A stretch of DNA of 33,048 nucleotides from JAGMES01 sp023128035. GTDB lineage: Bacteria > Bacillota > Halanaerobiia > DY22613. Below, one piece after another: positions 16,344 through 24,801 of this stretch. A program made the translations under genes and the position numbers. The stretch spans positions 1 through 33,048 of the forward strand of contig DAOVRZ010000062.1 of assembly GCA_030627905.1 (NCBI GenBank). The letters are read 5' to 3'. Every line of letters begins with the position of its first letter. Positions within the stretch are counted from its first letter, which is position 1. The notes beneath the pieces are model-generated. The model did no database searches. It was not told where the DNA came from and was given only the letters and a program-made list of their open reading frames with translations.

Positions 16344-16922
16344 ATGAATAAAATTTGGCTGTTTTTGATCATATCAGGGATTATTGTTGGAATTATAAAT
16401 GGCCGAATGGAGGCTGTTTCAGCAAGTATACTTAAGTCAGCTATGGATAGTGTGGATATATTATTCAGATTAATTGGTCCTATGGCTTTCTGGCTTGGGA
16501 TCATGAAAATCGCTGAAAAGTCGGGGTTTACATTCCTTATTGCCCGATTGATAAAGCCTTTGATGATAAGAATTTTTCCTGAGATTCCACCTGAGCATCC
16601 TGCTATGGGAGCAATGATGATGAATTTTAGCGCAAATATTTTAGGATTAGGTAATGCATCTACACCATTAGGAATTCAGGCGATGAAAGAACTCCAAACT
16701 TTAAACCCCTCTCCTGAACGAGCTACAAAGGCTATGTTAACATTTATGGTCATCAACACTTCGAGTATAACCTTACTTCCTGGAACGATGATTGGGTTAA
16801 GGGTTGCTGCTGGTTCAAAAGAACCAACCGTGATAATCGGTACGACCCTTTTTGCAACTATGATCTCTACTATTGCAGCCTTAATGGTGGATCGGTTCTG
16901 TCGGAAGAGATTTAAAGATTAG
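16344..16922 (+). CDS. spmA: Spore maturation protein A / nucleoside-recognition membrane protein
   Basis: A 192-residue membrane protein starting MNKIWLFLIISGIIVG. The SpmA/gate-domain landmarks are visible: LIGPMAFWLGIMKIAEKSG, PEIPPEHPAMGAMMMNFSANILGLGNASTPLG, and VINTSSITLLPGTMIGLR. Four to five hydrophobic helices. The start is the ATG at 16344 with AGGAGGGGGG upstream; a TTG directly before it is also in frame. It pairs with spmB 14 bases downstream. In Bacillus the pair affects spore core dehydration, but homologues also occur in non-sporulating anaerobes, so a sporulation role cannot be concluded. The leader 16249-16268 holds a short AT palindrome (TATATAGTTCACTATATA). Confidence 0.93.
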   Translation: MNKIWLFLIISGIIVGIINGRMEAVSASILKSAMDSVDILFRLIGPMAFWLGIMKIAEKSGFTFLIARLIKPLMIRIFPEIPPEHPAMGAMMMNFSANILGLGNASTPLGIQAMKELQTLNPSPERATKAMLTFMVINTSSITLLPGTMIGLRVAAGSKEPTVIIGTTLFATMISTIAALMVDRFCRKRFKD

Positions 16923-16936
16923 GGGGTGGCTAAGTT

Positions 16937-17467
16937 ATGATGCAAATTATTCAGACCATCTCTGTGTGGGCGATTCCTGTGATTTTATTTATCATTCCCG
17001 TTTATGGATTTATTAAGGGAGTGGATGTTTATGATACCTTTGTGGAAGGAGCGAAGGATGGTTTTTGGACTGTAGTTAAGATAATCCCTTATCTTGTGGC
17101 AATGATGGTTACAATTAATATTTTAAGAGCATCGGGGACGTTAGATTTAATAGCAAAAGGAGTTGAGCCAATTTTAAACTTTTTTCAAATTCCGAAGGAT
17201 ATATTTCCATTGGTGATATTAAGACCATTGTCAGGAAGTGGATCATTGGCTTTTGTTAACTCTATCTTTCAAGAGGCTGGCCCTGATTCTTTATTAGGTA
17301 AAATGGCTTCTACAATCATGGGGAGTTCAGAGACAACTTTTTATGTGGTTGCGGTATATTTCGGAGCTGTAGGGATAAAAGATAGTCGCTATGCGATTCC
17401 GATAGGTCTGATAGCAGATATAGCTGGTTTTTTAGGAGCAGTATATATTTGTAACCTTCTTTTTTAG
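16937..17467 (+). CDS. spmB: Spore maturation protein B
   Basis: A 176-residue membrane protein of the usual SpmB length. Landmarks: FIIPVYGFIKGVDVYDTFVEGAKDGF, VVKIIPYLVAMMV, LRPLSGSGSLAFVNSIFQ, IMGSSETTFYVVAVYFGAVGIKDSRYAIPIGLIAD. GGGGGTGG lies 8 bases upstream of the ATG. It is co-transcribed with spmA and probably forms a complex with it in the cytoplasmic membrane. Confidence 0.93.
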   Translation: MMQIIQTISVWAIPVILFIIPVYGFIKGVDVYDTFVEGAKDGFWTVVKIIPYLVAMMVTINILRASGTLDLIAKGVEPILNFFQIPKDIFPLVILRPLSGSGSLAFVNSIFQEAGPDSLLGKMASTIMGSSETTFYVVAVYFGAVGIKDSRYAIPIGLIADIAGFLGAVYICNLLF

Positions 17468-17487
17468 AAAAAACTTTTCTTTACAGT

Positions 17488-17516
17488 TTGACAATTTTTG
17501 TAATGAGGCATATAAT
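17488..17516 (+). promoter_or_regulatory. Consensus sigma-A promoter for the PHP gene
   Basis: TTGACA at 17488-17493, a 17-base spacer, and TATAAT at 17511-17516: a perfect match to consensus. Confidence 0.85.
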
Positions 17517-17563
17517 AAAATTGACTATAAAAGTTATTTGAATAAGTTAGGGAGGAATAAAAA

Positions 17564-18430
17564 TTGGCTATAGATTTGCATTTGCACACTAAAGCATCTG
17601 ATGGGAGTTTTACCCCTGCTGAGATTGTAGAAGAGGCAAAAAAAGTAGGTTTAACTGCTATAGGTATAACAGATCATGATACAATGGATGGGGTAGACGA
17701 GGCTTTAAGAATGGGGCTAAAATTAGGTATAGAAGTTGTCCCAGGGATAGAGTTAAATACTGATTATGAAGATCGTGAGATACATGTTTTAGGATATTAT
17801 CTTGATCACACAAATGATGAATTTCAGCGTATCTTAGAAACTTTACAAGTCGCCAGGGTTAATAGGGTTGAAAAAATAGTTGAAAAATTAAATAATCAAG
17901 GTATTCTGATATCTATTGAAAGGGTTAAAGAATTTGCAGGAGAGGGTTCAATGGGTCGACCTCATATTGCACAAGCGATTTTAGAAGCAGGTTATGCGAA
18001 TAATTGGGAAGAAATTTTTACAAGTTTAATTGGGCGAGAGTGTCCAGCATATGTTCCTAGAACTAAACTTACTCCCTTTTCTGCAGTTGAATTAATCTTA
18101 AAAGTAGGTGGAGTACCTGTATTGGCTCACCCCGGATTGAATGATCTAGATGAGATTATTCCACATTTAATTGAAATGGGATTGATGGGAATTGAAGTTT
18201 ATCACTTTGAACATTCTGAAGAAGATAAGATTCATTATCTTAAGATAGCTCAAGAGAACGGTTTGATTATAACTGGAGGATCAGATTGTCATGGCCCAGG
18301 GAAAAAATCGGGAGTTCGGTTAGGTCGAGTTAAATTACCTATTGAATTGCTTAATGACTTAAAAGAGGCTAAAAAATCTTTAACGATATTTCAGAAGGCG
18401 GTTTTCAAAGAAAAATCCTCCTCTTTTTAG
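17564..18430 (+). CDS. PHP-domain phosphoesterase (TrpH/YciV/RNase AM type)
   Basis: A 288-residue protein starting at a TTG with GGGAGGA seven bases upstream. PHP metal-binding motifs are intact: DLHLHTKASDGS, GITDHDT, PGIELN, GRPHIAQAI, VLAHPG and GGSDCHGP. This family includes 3',5'-nucleotide bisphosphate phosphatases and 5'-3' trimming nucleases acting on RNA. The normal end of the family is near LLNDLKEAKKS. The remaining LTIFQKAVFKEKSSSF and the stop codon are encoded by palindromic element copy 2, so the protein has an acquired tail of about 16 residues. All catalytic residues precede the tail, so activity is probably retained. Confidence 0.92.
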   Translation: MAIDLHLHTKASDGSFTPAEIVEEAKKVGLTAIGITDHDTMDGVDEALRMGLKLGIEVVPGIELNTDYEDREIHVLGYYLDHTNDEFQRILETLQVARVNRVEKIVEKLNNQGILISIERVKEFAGEGSMGRPHIAQAILEAGYANNWEEIFTSLIGRECPAYVPRTKLTPFSAVELILKVGGVPVLAHPGLNDLDEIIPHLIEMGLMGIEVYHFEHSEEDKIHYLKIAQENGLIITGGSDCHGPGKKSGVRLGRVKLPIELLNDLKEAKKSLTIFQKAVFKEKSSSF

Positions 18431-18535
18431 ATAGAGGGGGAAGTATTAGTGTAGTCTCAAAACTTTAGTAGGAGTTCAAATTTCCTTCTGAAGTCGTTAA
18501 ACTTAAGAAATAATAACGTAAGTTATTATTTCGAC
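18379..18535 (-). repeat. Palindromic element, copy 2 (tail of the PHP gene)
   Basis: A 157-bp element in reverse orientation to copy 1. It runs from TTTAACGATATTTCAGAAGG to the hairpin AATAATAAC/GTTATTATT and CGAC at 18535. Relative to the gene it enters, it has the same orientation as copies 1 and 3, and the same reading frame as copy 3 (LT-FQKAVF). Confidence 0.9.
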
Positions 18536-18644
18536 ATTAATGACAAAAGCAATTAAATAGTTTTTTTGATAATAGGCAGGAATTAAAACTATTTCTATAG
18601 AATTACTACTAATAGGGAAATGAGATATAAGGGGAGATGCGGAC

Positions 18645-19643
18645 ATGAAAAAAATGAATATGGTGACGATTTTAGTTTTAATTGCTTTATTGGTTTCCGT
18701 AGTAGGGATTAATAGTTTGGTTATAGCAGCAGATGAAAGTCAAGCTAATGCAATAGCAAGGGTAAATAACACATATATCAGTACAGATGATTATAACGAG
18801 CATCTTGAAAAGCAGATTTATCGTTTTAATTTGGCTTATAATGTTGACCTAAAAACCGAATCACATACTGAACAGTTAGATAATCTGAAAAGACAGACTT
18901 TGGAGCAGATGGTTTGGAATATTATTCTTGAAAAGGTTACTTATGAGTTAGGTCTGGAAATAGCTGAAGAAGAGATTTTAGAACAACTTGAAGAGATAAA
19001 AGCAAACTATCCTGATGAAGATACTTTTCAGCAGGTTTTAGAAGAGGTTAATTATACTGTTGAGGAATTGCGTTATGATATTATATTAAATTTAACATAT
19101 GAAAAATTATCATTTAGACTTGCTGAAGATGAAGGTGTTTCTGAAGAAGAAATGAGAGAGAGTTATGAAAAGGATCGTGAGTTTTTTACAGAACCAGAAC
19201 AATTTAGAACATCTCATATTTTAGTTGATACTGAAGAGAAAGCAAAAGAGATGTTAGCAAAGATCAACAATGGTGAAGATTTTGCTCAGCTTGCAAAAGA
19301 TAATTCCACCTGCCCAAGCGCTGAAAATGGTGGAGATTTAGGATTTTTTGATCTAGGTTCTGTGGTTGCAGAATTTGGACAGGCTACAGTTGCGTTAGAG
19401 ATTGGTCAAATCAGCGATCTTGTTCAATCTCAATTTGGATGGCATATTATTAAGTTAGAAGATAAAAAAGAAGCAGTTGTTCATCCTTATGAAGAAGTTA
19501 AAGATATGATTTATGATGCTCTCTTTGCAAAAAAGAAGGATAATATAGCTACCTCTTATCTTGATACTAAGAGAAGTGAAGCAGATATCGAATATTTTGA
19601 TGATTTTTTCAACACAACCACAACTACAACTGAAAGCGAATAG
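18645..19643 (+). CDS. Exported parvulin-type peptidyl-prolyl isomerase (PrsA/SurA-like)
   Basis: A 332-residue protein. A signal peptide covers residues about 1-29 (ending VIAADE); no lipobox cysteine, so it is soluble or membrane-anchored rather than a PrsA lipoprotein. A helical SurA_N-like chaperone region (residues about 35-175) includes LKRQTLEQMVWNIILEKV. The parvulin domain (about 185-280) has FRTSHILVDTEEKA, GEDFAQLAKDNSTCPSAENGGDLGFF and SQFGWHIIKLEDKK. A Thr-rich end follows. It would help fold secreted, or in a diderm outer-membrane, proteins. GGGGAGATG lies upstream of the ATG. The stretch 18536-18644 holds no clear promoter. Confidence 0.92.
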   Translation: MKKMNMVTILVLIALLVSVVGINSLVIAADESQANAIARVNNTYISTDDYNEHLEKQIYRFNLAYNVDLKTESHTEQLDNLKRQTLEQMVWNIILEKVTYELGLEIAEEEILEQLEEIKANYPDEDTFQQVLEEVNYTVEELRYDIILNLTYEKLSFRLAEDEGVSEEEMRESYEKDREFFTEPEQFRTSHILVDTEEKAKEMLAKINNGEDFAQLAKDNSTCPSAENGGDLGFFDLGSVVAEFGQATVALEIGQISDLVQSQFGWHIIKLEDKKEAVVHPYEEVKDMIYDALFAKKKDNIATSYLDTKRSEADIEYFDDFFNTTTTTTESE

Positions 19644-19712
19644 AGAATAATGAATATCTTCTGCTTTTAGGTGGATACTAAAAAGGAAATCCATCTTAAG
19701 GAGGAAAAATTT

Positions 19713-19871
19713 ATGGCTAATGAGATGTGGAAACGGTTGGAACAACAGTTTTATAAGTACACAGAGACGTATGATAATAACATTATGACGATTGCTAAAG
19801 AGAAAAATCTAGTGATTGATGAAAGTACATTAAAACAAATTTTAGATGATGCCAAGCATCGCACCGTTTAG
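19713..19871 (+). CDS. Small hypothetical protein
   Basis: A 52-residue helical protein, MANEMWKRLEQQFYKYTETYDNNIMTIAKEKNLVIDESTLKQILDDAKHRTV. AAGGAGG at 19697-19703 fixes the ATG at 19713. Just before the ribosome binding site a hairpin pairs AGGTGGAT (19669-19676) with ATCCATCT (19689-19696), which may influence translation. A strong terminator follows. I do not recognise the family. Confidence 0.7.
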   Translation: MANEMWKRLEQQFYKYTETYDNNIMTIAKEKNLVIDESTLKQILDDAKHRTV

Positions 19872-19879
19872 GGAAAGTG

Positions 19880-19928
19880 ATTCCGCCCGCACTTATGGTT
19901 TTTATCATAAGTGTGGGCGGAATTTTTG
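19880..19928 (+). terminator. Strong Rho-independent terminator
   Basis: ATTCCGCCCGCACTTATG (19880-19897) pairs with 19906-19923 (one G-T pair), followed by TTTTT. Confidence 0.85.
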
Positions 19929-19995
19929 TGTAACAGAAATTTTCCTATTGATTGCAAATATCATGTATTTGTCTATAACTACTAACTTTACATTT

Positions 19996-20103
19996 TGAAC
20001 CTCTCACGACTAGAAGTCGCAAGATTCCCGTTTCATGGATTTCGTTACCTACTTTCTCCACGGGCATAACTTCGGGGCGTACCGACCCTAGTATGTAAAA
20101 AAA
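19996..20103 (-). ncRNA. omegaRNA (TnpB guide RNA scaffold) and IS605 right end
   Basis: On the minus strand the sequence runs TAGGGTCGGTACGCCCCGAA ... GTGGAGAAAGTAGGTAACG ... AAACGGGAATC, then the hairpin GCGACTTCTAGTCGTGAG and AGGTTCA. This order (GGGTCGGTA, CCCGAAG, GTGGAGAAAG, AACGAAATCCATGAAACGGGAATC, right-end hairpin) is what I recall for reRNA/omegaRNA at IS605 right ends. It is preserved although the tnpB gene beside it is broken. The flanking AAATGTAAAGTTAG would be the guide portion. Confidence 0.6.
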
Positions 20104-20866
20104 TTATGTACTTAATAATCTTAGTCCTTCTTTTAAAATGTTAATGCTTGCGTTATAGTCACGATTATGGATTGCACCACATTCAGGACAAATCCAGTCC
20201 CTAATATTTAAATCTTTAACTTCAGGGTTTTTGTAAGTACATTCACTACATAACTGACTGGATGGGAAAAAAGTGTCTATTTTGACTATGTTTCGACCAT
20301 ACCATTCAGCTTTATAGTCTAGTATTCGTTCAAATTCTGACCATGATACATCACTAATCGCTTTTGCTAACTTATGATTTTTAAGCATGTTTTTAACCTG
20401 TAAACTTTCCAGACAGATCACTTGATTTTCTTGGATTTAAACCTTGGAAATCCTTGATTTTTATTTCCTTTTTTGATTTCACGGAAAAAATTTTGAAAAG
20501 CAGATCCTAGATTTTTTAAGCTGTTTTGTAGAGCACATTTGTCGACTTCTTTTAACCAGATGAGTTTATTTTTAAGTTGAGTCATATCTTTACTGCATTT
20601 TGTATAAGACCTATTTTTTCTTTCTTCCTTATACAATTCAATACGTTTGTCAAGATAGTAATTATAGACATAGCGAATACAACCAAAAGTTTTTTGAATT
20701 AATATCTCTTGGCTTTTATCTTTTGAGTTAAGCCCCCCACTTATATAAGTGGGGGGAATTGTTTTTAATCTTCAGTGGGGGTAGAATCCCCTACTAAAGC
20801 CCCGATGTTCAGCTTTAGCTGGACGAGTTCACTTGGGTATAATCTGAACTTATATCCTTTTTTCAC
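20104..20866 (-). pseudogene. tnpB: tnpB remnant, disrupted by a mini-element and an internal deletion
   Basis: The minus-strand GTG at 20864-20866 opens KKGYKFRLYPS, a TnpB N-terminus. It is cut by the mini-element at 20714-20832. TnpB sequence resumes with SQEILIQKTFGCIRYVYNYYLDKRIELYKEERKNRSY and continues to GFPRFKSKK near 20420. There the central region with the first RuvC aspartate is missing, and the frame jumps to ICLESLQVKNMLKNHKLAKAISDVSW. The C-terminal zinc-finger block CSECTYKN ... CPECGAIHNRDYNASINI is intact. The product cannot be an active nuclease. Confidence 0.85.
20714..20832 (-). repeat. IS605-like palindromic mini-element, copy B (nested in tnpB)
   Basis: The reverse complement of the element at 9700-9815: GTGAACTCG, AGCTAAAGCT hairpin, a CTTTAGTAGGGG/CCCCCACTGAAG stem and the perfect CCCCCCACTTATATAAGTGGGGGG hairpin. 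Similarity ends at CTCAAAAGATAAAA. It interrupts tnpB between codons for LYPS and (KDK)SQEIL. Confidence 0.8.
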
Positions 20867-20878
20867 TAACTGTTGCAA

Positions 20879-20911
20879 CTAAACATAGCCACGACCTTTA
20901 TGTAAATTCAT
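20879..20911 (-). pseudogene. tnpA: tnpA 5' remnant (11 codons)
   Basis: GGAGGAATATT precedes an ATG at 20909-20911 encoding MNLHKGRGYV then TAG. HKGRGYVY is the usual start of IS200/IS605 TnpA. The rest of tnpA, including the HUH and Tyr motifs, is deleted; the tnpB start follows 12 bases after the stop. Confidence 0.65.
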
Positions 20912-20929
20912 AATATTCCTCCTATGCGT

Positions 20930-20958
20930 ATTATAGCATATGTACAGGAAGAATACAA
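20930..20958 (-). promoter_or_regulatory. Promoter of the IS605 remnant
   Basis: On the minus strand TTGTAT (20953-20958), a 17-base spacer and TATAAT (20930-20935), just upstream of the tnpA start. It could still drive transcription toward the omegaRNA. Confidence 0.6.
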
Positions 20959-21022
20959 GCAATACCAAAGTTTTATGTTTAATATATTCTTTACATATGT
21001 AAAGAATTACCGTCCTAACTCA

Positions 21023-22005
21023 TCACTGAAGTAACGAGTGTACGGACGGTAATTCATCAAATCCAGCACCATGTAAACCTACTTCATAAATTAAAGATGA
21101 TACCCACCAATCCACCTGTAGGCCAGCCATCAGCCAAGGATTACCTGTTTCTGATTTTTCCGGGTCAACAACCACACAATAACTCATAGCCTCAGTAGCA
21201 CCCTCTTTAATCTTTGTTGGAATATCAAAGCCTAAAATAGCTAAAAGCTCGGAAATATTTTTCTCTTTCTCTGAATAAATTTTTGTAAATTTACTTAATC
21301 CTTTCTTGTTCAGCATGCTAATTTGACTATCTTTAATAGAAGCATTTGCTAAATCTGAGCCATTTTGATCCTCGCGTTGAATAGTAGTATAGGCGCTAGA
21401 ATCATCAATCCAAGCCATATCATTAAAATAATCATCAGCACAATCACCGAATTTTTCCAAAAGGTATGTATAGAGTTCGGTATAAATCATTTCATTGGTT
21501 AGATCCATAAATACACCTAAATTTGCCATTATTGCAGCGGCAACATCCATTTCATCCCAATGTTCTGGCAAAATTCCAAACTCATGAAACTCTAAGGGTA
21601 ATTTTTTATCGAGATCATTCATCACTTCGTCAATCCAAGCATTTATGCCATCTGCATATGAACGTATAATTATTTTATATTTTTCATCAAAGCTTTCAAA
21701 AGATGCTTTCAATTCATCCATTGTTGGATACTCAGTTTTCCAGTATAAATCTAAAGAATAGTAGTCTTCTCCAAAAAGTTCTGAAACCTCTCCATTATAA
21801 ACACGTTTTAACATTTCTAATTGAAAAAGCCTGTCTTGAGCGGTAGCATACCCCCATCCATAATATAATCCTTCTATACTTTGAGAATATATATGAGGGA
21901 CTCCATATATATCACGATGAATAGTAACCCTTTTGAATTACAGGGTATGCTCATAAAAATAAACACTAAACAAATAATTGCAATAAATTTACATTTTTTC
22001 CACAA
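21023..22005 (-). pseudogene. Penicillin acylase family Ntn-hydrolase, 3'-truncated and frameshifted
   Basis: A TTG at 22003-22005 with AGGAGG starts a signal-like MWKKCKFIAIICLVFIFMSIPC. The frame breaks near AATTCAAAAGGG. The next frame has an in-frame stop just before VTIHRDIYGVPHIYSQ, GWGYATAQDRLFQLEML and RSYADGINAWI (the acylase alpha-subunit pattern), then LPLEFHEFGILPEHWDEMD. The segment AMSYCVVVDPEKSETGNPWLMAGLQVDWW and LIYEVGLHGAGFD corresponds to the start of the beta subunit. Similarity ends at GAGFD near 21050, where the IS605 element begins; about two thirds of the beta subunit is missing. The usual Ser-Asn at the beta N-terminus appears as Ser-Tyr. It is non-functional as it stands. 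The stretch 22020-22167 upstream is AT-rich with no gene seen. Confidence 0.8.
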
Positions 22006-22167
22006 TTATTCCTCCTTTTAAAATTCCTTAATCTAAATATAGTATTCTTCCTCATAATTTTTTTCCTTCATATTTTATTAAAAATTTAATCAGATATATT
22101 TTTTGATTATTTACTGTTTTTTTAGTATATTTTTACTTAAAGGTTTCAGTTTTATCTTCTTATCAAT

Positions 22168-22197
22168 AAAAAAAGAACCCGCTATATAAGCAGGTTC
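22168..22197 (-). terminator. Terminator of mutS2
   Basis: GAACCCGC (22175-22182) pairs with GCAGGTTC (22190-22197), with a long A run at 22168-22174 that reads as T on the minus strand. It lies 14 bases past the mutS2 stop. Confidence 0.85.
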
Positions 22198-22210
22198 TTC
22201 CTCCTTGTTA

Positions 22211-24586
22211 TTAACTTCGAAGTTTTACTATCGTTACTCCCACTCCTCCTTCACCATCGTTACCTAAGCGAAAATCATCAACATGATGATGACCTTTTAA
22301 AAGATCATGAATCCCCTCACGCAATGCGCCTGTTCCTTTTCCATGGATAATTTCCAGGACTTTTAATCCAGAAAGATAGGCATCATCTAAATATTTATCT
22401 GTCCGTTCACGAGCATCCTCATATCGCGCTCCGCGCAAATCAAGAGTTGATGATATAGATTTACTCTTTGATCTAACAATTTTAGTAAACCTTTTTTTGC
22501 TACCTTGATCAGCTGAATCCTCAATTTTATCTAAATCCTTTTTGTTCACTGTTACTTTCATTATTCCAGCCTGAACCACATACTCCTCTTCATTCAGTTT
22601 TTCTAAAATATCACCCTTCTGATTCAAAGAAAGAATACGCACTCTATCACCAAGCTCTAAATTTACTGGTACCTTTCGAGACTTCCTTGTAGATTTGTCA
22701 AACTTCTGGAGAGTCTCAGCTAACTTATCATTAGTTATTTTTAATTGTTGTTTAATTTCTAGATTAGTCTGCTCAATATTTTTCATATGCACATTTCGCG
22801 CTTTTTTGATCAAATCTTTAGCTTCTTCTTTGGTACTATTGACGATTTCTTTGGCCTCTTCTAAAGCTTGAGCTAAAATCTTCTTTTTCTGTTCCTCTAA
22901 CTGCTTAACTTGCTTTTCGTAATCGACTTTAAGTTCTTCCATCTCTCGCTTGATCCACCGAGTTTCCAACCTCTCCTTCTGGATTTGAATATTATTCTCT
23001 TCAATATCTTTAATCATCTTATCAACTGCAACCTCTTCATTAGAAATACCTTCTCTAGCGTGATCAATAATACTTTTCGGTAAACCTAACCGCAAAGCAA
23101 TCTCTAAAGCATTTGATCTACCTGGAATTCCCATAATCAATCTATAGGTTGGTGTAAGAGTCTCCAAGTCAAACTCTACAGAAGCATTCTCTACACCATT
23201 TTCTGAATAAGCATAGCTCTTCAATTCAGAATAATGAGTTGTAGCAATCGTTAGAATATCCTTTTGATGAAGATAATCTAAAATTGCCATTGCTAAAGAA
23301 GCACCTTCAGCAGGATCAGTACCTGCTCCTAATTCATCAAAAAGTACTAAATCATTTTTTTTCGACTTTTCAAGGATTTTAATTATCTGAGTCATATGAG
23401 ATGAGAAAGTACTCAAAGATTGTTCTATACTCTGCTCATCACCGATATCTGCATAAATTCCTTCAAAGATAGACATTTCAGACCCAGACTTACATGGAAC
23501 ATGTAATCCTGACTGAGCCATCAATGTAAGAAGTCCTACTGTCTTTAAAGTAACTGTCTTACCACCAGTATTCGGTCCTGTAATGACAAGAGTGTTAAAC
23601 CCATCTCCAAGCCGTACATCAATTGGTACGGGTTTAACTTTTAATGATGGATGACGAGCCTGTTTTAAATTAATCAAACCTATATTATTTAATACAGGTT
23701 CGACTGCATTAAGAGTTCGACTATATAAAGCTCGTGCAAAAATAAAATCTAATTCTGCCAATAACACTAATGTTATTTTAATTCTATCAATCTCCAGAAC
23801 TACTTTGTTAGTCAATTCTTTTAGAATTCGATAAACTTCTTCTTCTTCATCAGCAGCTAATTGGCGTAACTGATTATTCAAATTAACTACAGCCATCGGC
23901 TCAATAAAAAGAGTTTGACCACTAGAAGAACGATCATGAATAATACCAGCAAAACTTCCCTTATACTCACTTTTGATTGGAACTACATAACGATCACCAC
24001 GAATGGTAACAATAGCATCCTGTATCATTTTTTGATAGGTACTTCCACTGATAATGCTATTTAATTTTTCCTTAATACGTCCACCAACAGTTCGCATCTG
24101 ACTACGGATTGAGCGAAGTTTAAGACTGGCACTGTCCAACACTTCACCACCATTATCAATAGCCTGATTAATCGCCATTTCAATCGGTTTAAAAGTTACA
24201 ATCTGTTTTCCTATTTTCAAGATTCTAGGATATGGATTATTTCCCCGAATATCATCTTCCAAATCCATGAAGAAATTTTTTAACCGTCGGACAGCAAATA
24301 AAGTATTGCTCACATCCAATAAATCATGCCCATCCAAAGCCATACCTTTTTCTGCACGCAATAAAATCTCACGTAAATCCCTTATCCCGCCTAATGGAAT
24401 ATTTGGAACTACATCAAGCATTAATCTGGCTTCGCTACATTCTTTCAACCGTTCTATAATATATTCTAAATCCTTATAGGGTTGTAATTTATCTACCAGA
24501 TCTTTACCACGCTTAGAAGAAGCATATGATCTTAATTCTCCAATAATCTTTGAATATTCTAGAACCTTGAGGGTATGTTGTTCCAT
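22211..24586 (-). CDS. mutS2: MutS2 endonuclease/ATPase
   Basis: A 791-residue protein of full family length. It has MutS-type core and clamp helices, Walker A GPNTGGKT (residues 337-344), the signature STFSSHM, Walker B LVLFDELGAGTDP, a long coiled coil (residues about 510-630, rich in Glu and Lys) and a C-terminal Smr nuclease domain from about 712 with LDLRGARYEDARE and IHGKGTGALREGI. MutS2 suppresses recombination and, in Bacillus, rescues collided ribosomes. The minus-strand GAGGGGG precedes the ATG. It is last in the zapA-cvpA-polX-mutS2 series; a palindromic element lies in the gap before it. All motifs look intact, unlike its neighbour polX. Confidence 0.97.
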   Translation of the reverse strand: MEQHTLKVLEYSKIIGELRSYASSKRGKDLVDKLQPYKDLEYIIERLKECSEARLMLDVVPNIPLGGIRDLREILLRAEKGMALDGHDLLDVSNTLFAVRRLKNFFMDLEDDIRGNNPYPRILKIGKQIVTFKPIEMAINQAIDNGGEVLDSASLKLRSIRSQMRTVGGRIKEKLNSIISGSTYQKMIQDAIVTIRGDRYVVPIKSEYKGSFAGIIHDRSSSGQTLFIEPMAVVNLNNQLRQLAADEEEEVYRILKELTNKVVLEIDRIKITLVLLAELDFIFARALYSRTLNAVEPVLNNIGLINLKQARHPSLKVKPVPIDVRLGDGFNTLVITGPNTGGKTVTLKTVGLLTLMAQSGLHVPCKSGSEMSIFEGIYADIGDEQSIEQSLSTFSSHMTQIIKILEKSKKNDLVLFDELGAGTDPAEGASLAMAILDYLHQKDILTIATTHYSELKSYAYSENGVENASVEFDLETLTPTYRLIMGIPGRSNALEIALRLGLPKSIIDHAREGISNEEVAVDKMIKDIEENNIQIQKERLETRWIKREMEELKVDYEKQVKQLEEQKKKILAQALEEAKEIVNSTKEEAKDLIKKARNVHMKNIEQTNLEIKQQLKITNDKLAETLQKFDKSTRKSRKVPVNLELGDRVRILSLNQKGDILEKLNEEEYVVQAGIMKVTVNKKDLDKIEDSADQGSKKRFTKIVRSKSKSISSTLDLRGARYEDARERTDKYLDDAYLSGLKVLEIIHGKGTGALREGIHDLLKGHHHVDDFRLGNDGEGGVGVTIVKLRS

Positions 24587-24612
24587 AATTATTAGCCCCC
24601 TCTTTTTTTTAT

Positions 24613-24726
24613 TTTAACAACATTTTCGGAAGGCATAAGTCCGCCAGTCTCAATAAGTGAGGGTAAGTTTTCTTATAAGATTTACCTTTCGTTGGAAGTT
24701 AAATCCCCTTCCGAAATGTTGTTAAA
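24613..24726. repeat. Diverged palindromic element between polX and mutS2 (copy 5)
   Basis: A 114-bp element with inverted ends, TTTAACAACATTTTCGGAAGG at 24613 and CCTTCCGAAATGTTGTTAAA at 24726. The ends resemble those of the other copies (AACGACA replaced by AACAACA; CAGAAGG by CGGAAGG) but it lacks the AATAATAAC hairpin module. It is probably a related subfamily. Confidence 0.65.
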
Positions 24727-24801
24727 TCTACTTCGTAGATTCAAAAAGCTGCTTGCAGATTAATTAACACACTTTATTATACAACATAATTCATTTCAAT
24801 G

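Larger units (their letters stand above)
19996..21047 (-). mobile_element. Degraded IS200/IS605-family element
   Basis: Read on the minus strand: possible left-end hairpin (AATTACCGTCC/GGACGGTAATT, 21004-21047), promoter, an 11-codon tnpA start, a tnpB start, a nested mini-element, a tnpB remnant with an internal deletion, then an intact-looking omegaRNA and right-end hairpin. The left boundary lies in a penicillin-acylase gene. The acylase 3' part is absent on the other side, so the insertion was accompanied or followed by a deletion. The exact left boundary is uncertain. It could not move by itself. Confidence 0.8.

Noticed and set aside
16344..17467. Evidence that the organism sporulates
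   Set aside because: spmA/spmB homologues occur in non-sporulating anaerobes and no other sporulation gene is in the window.
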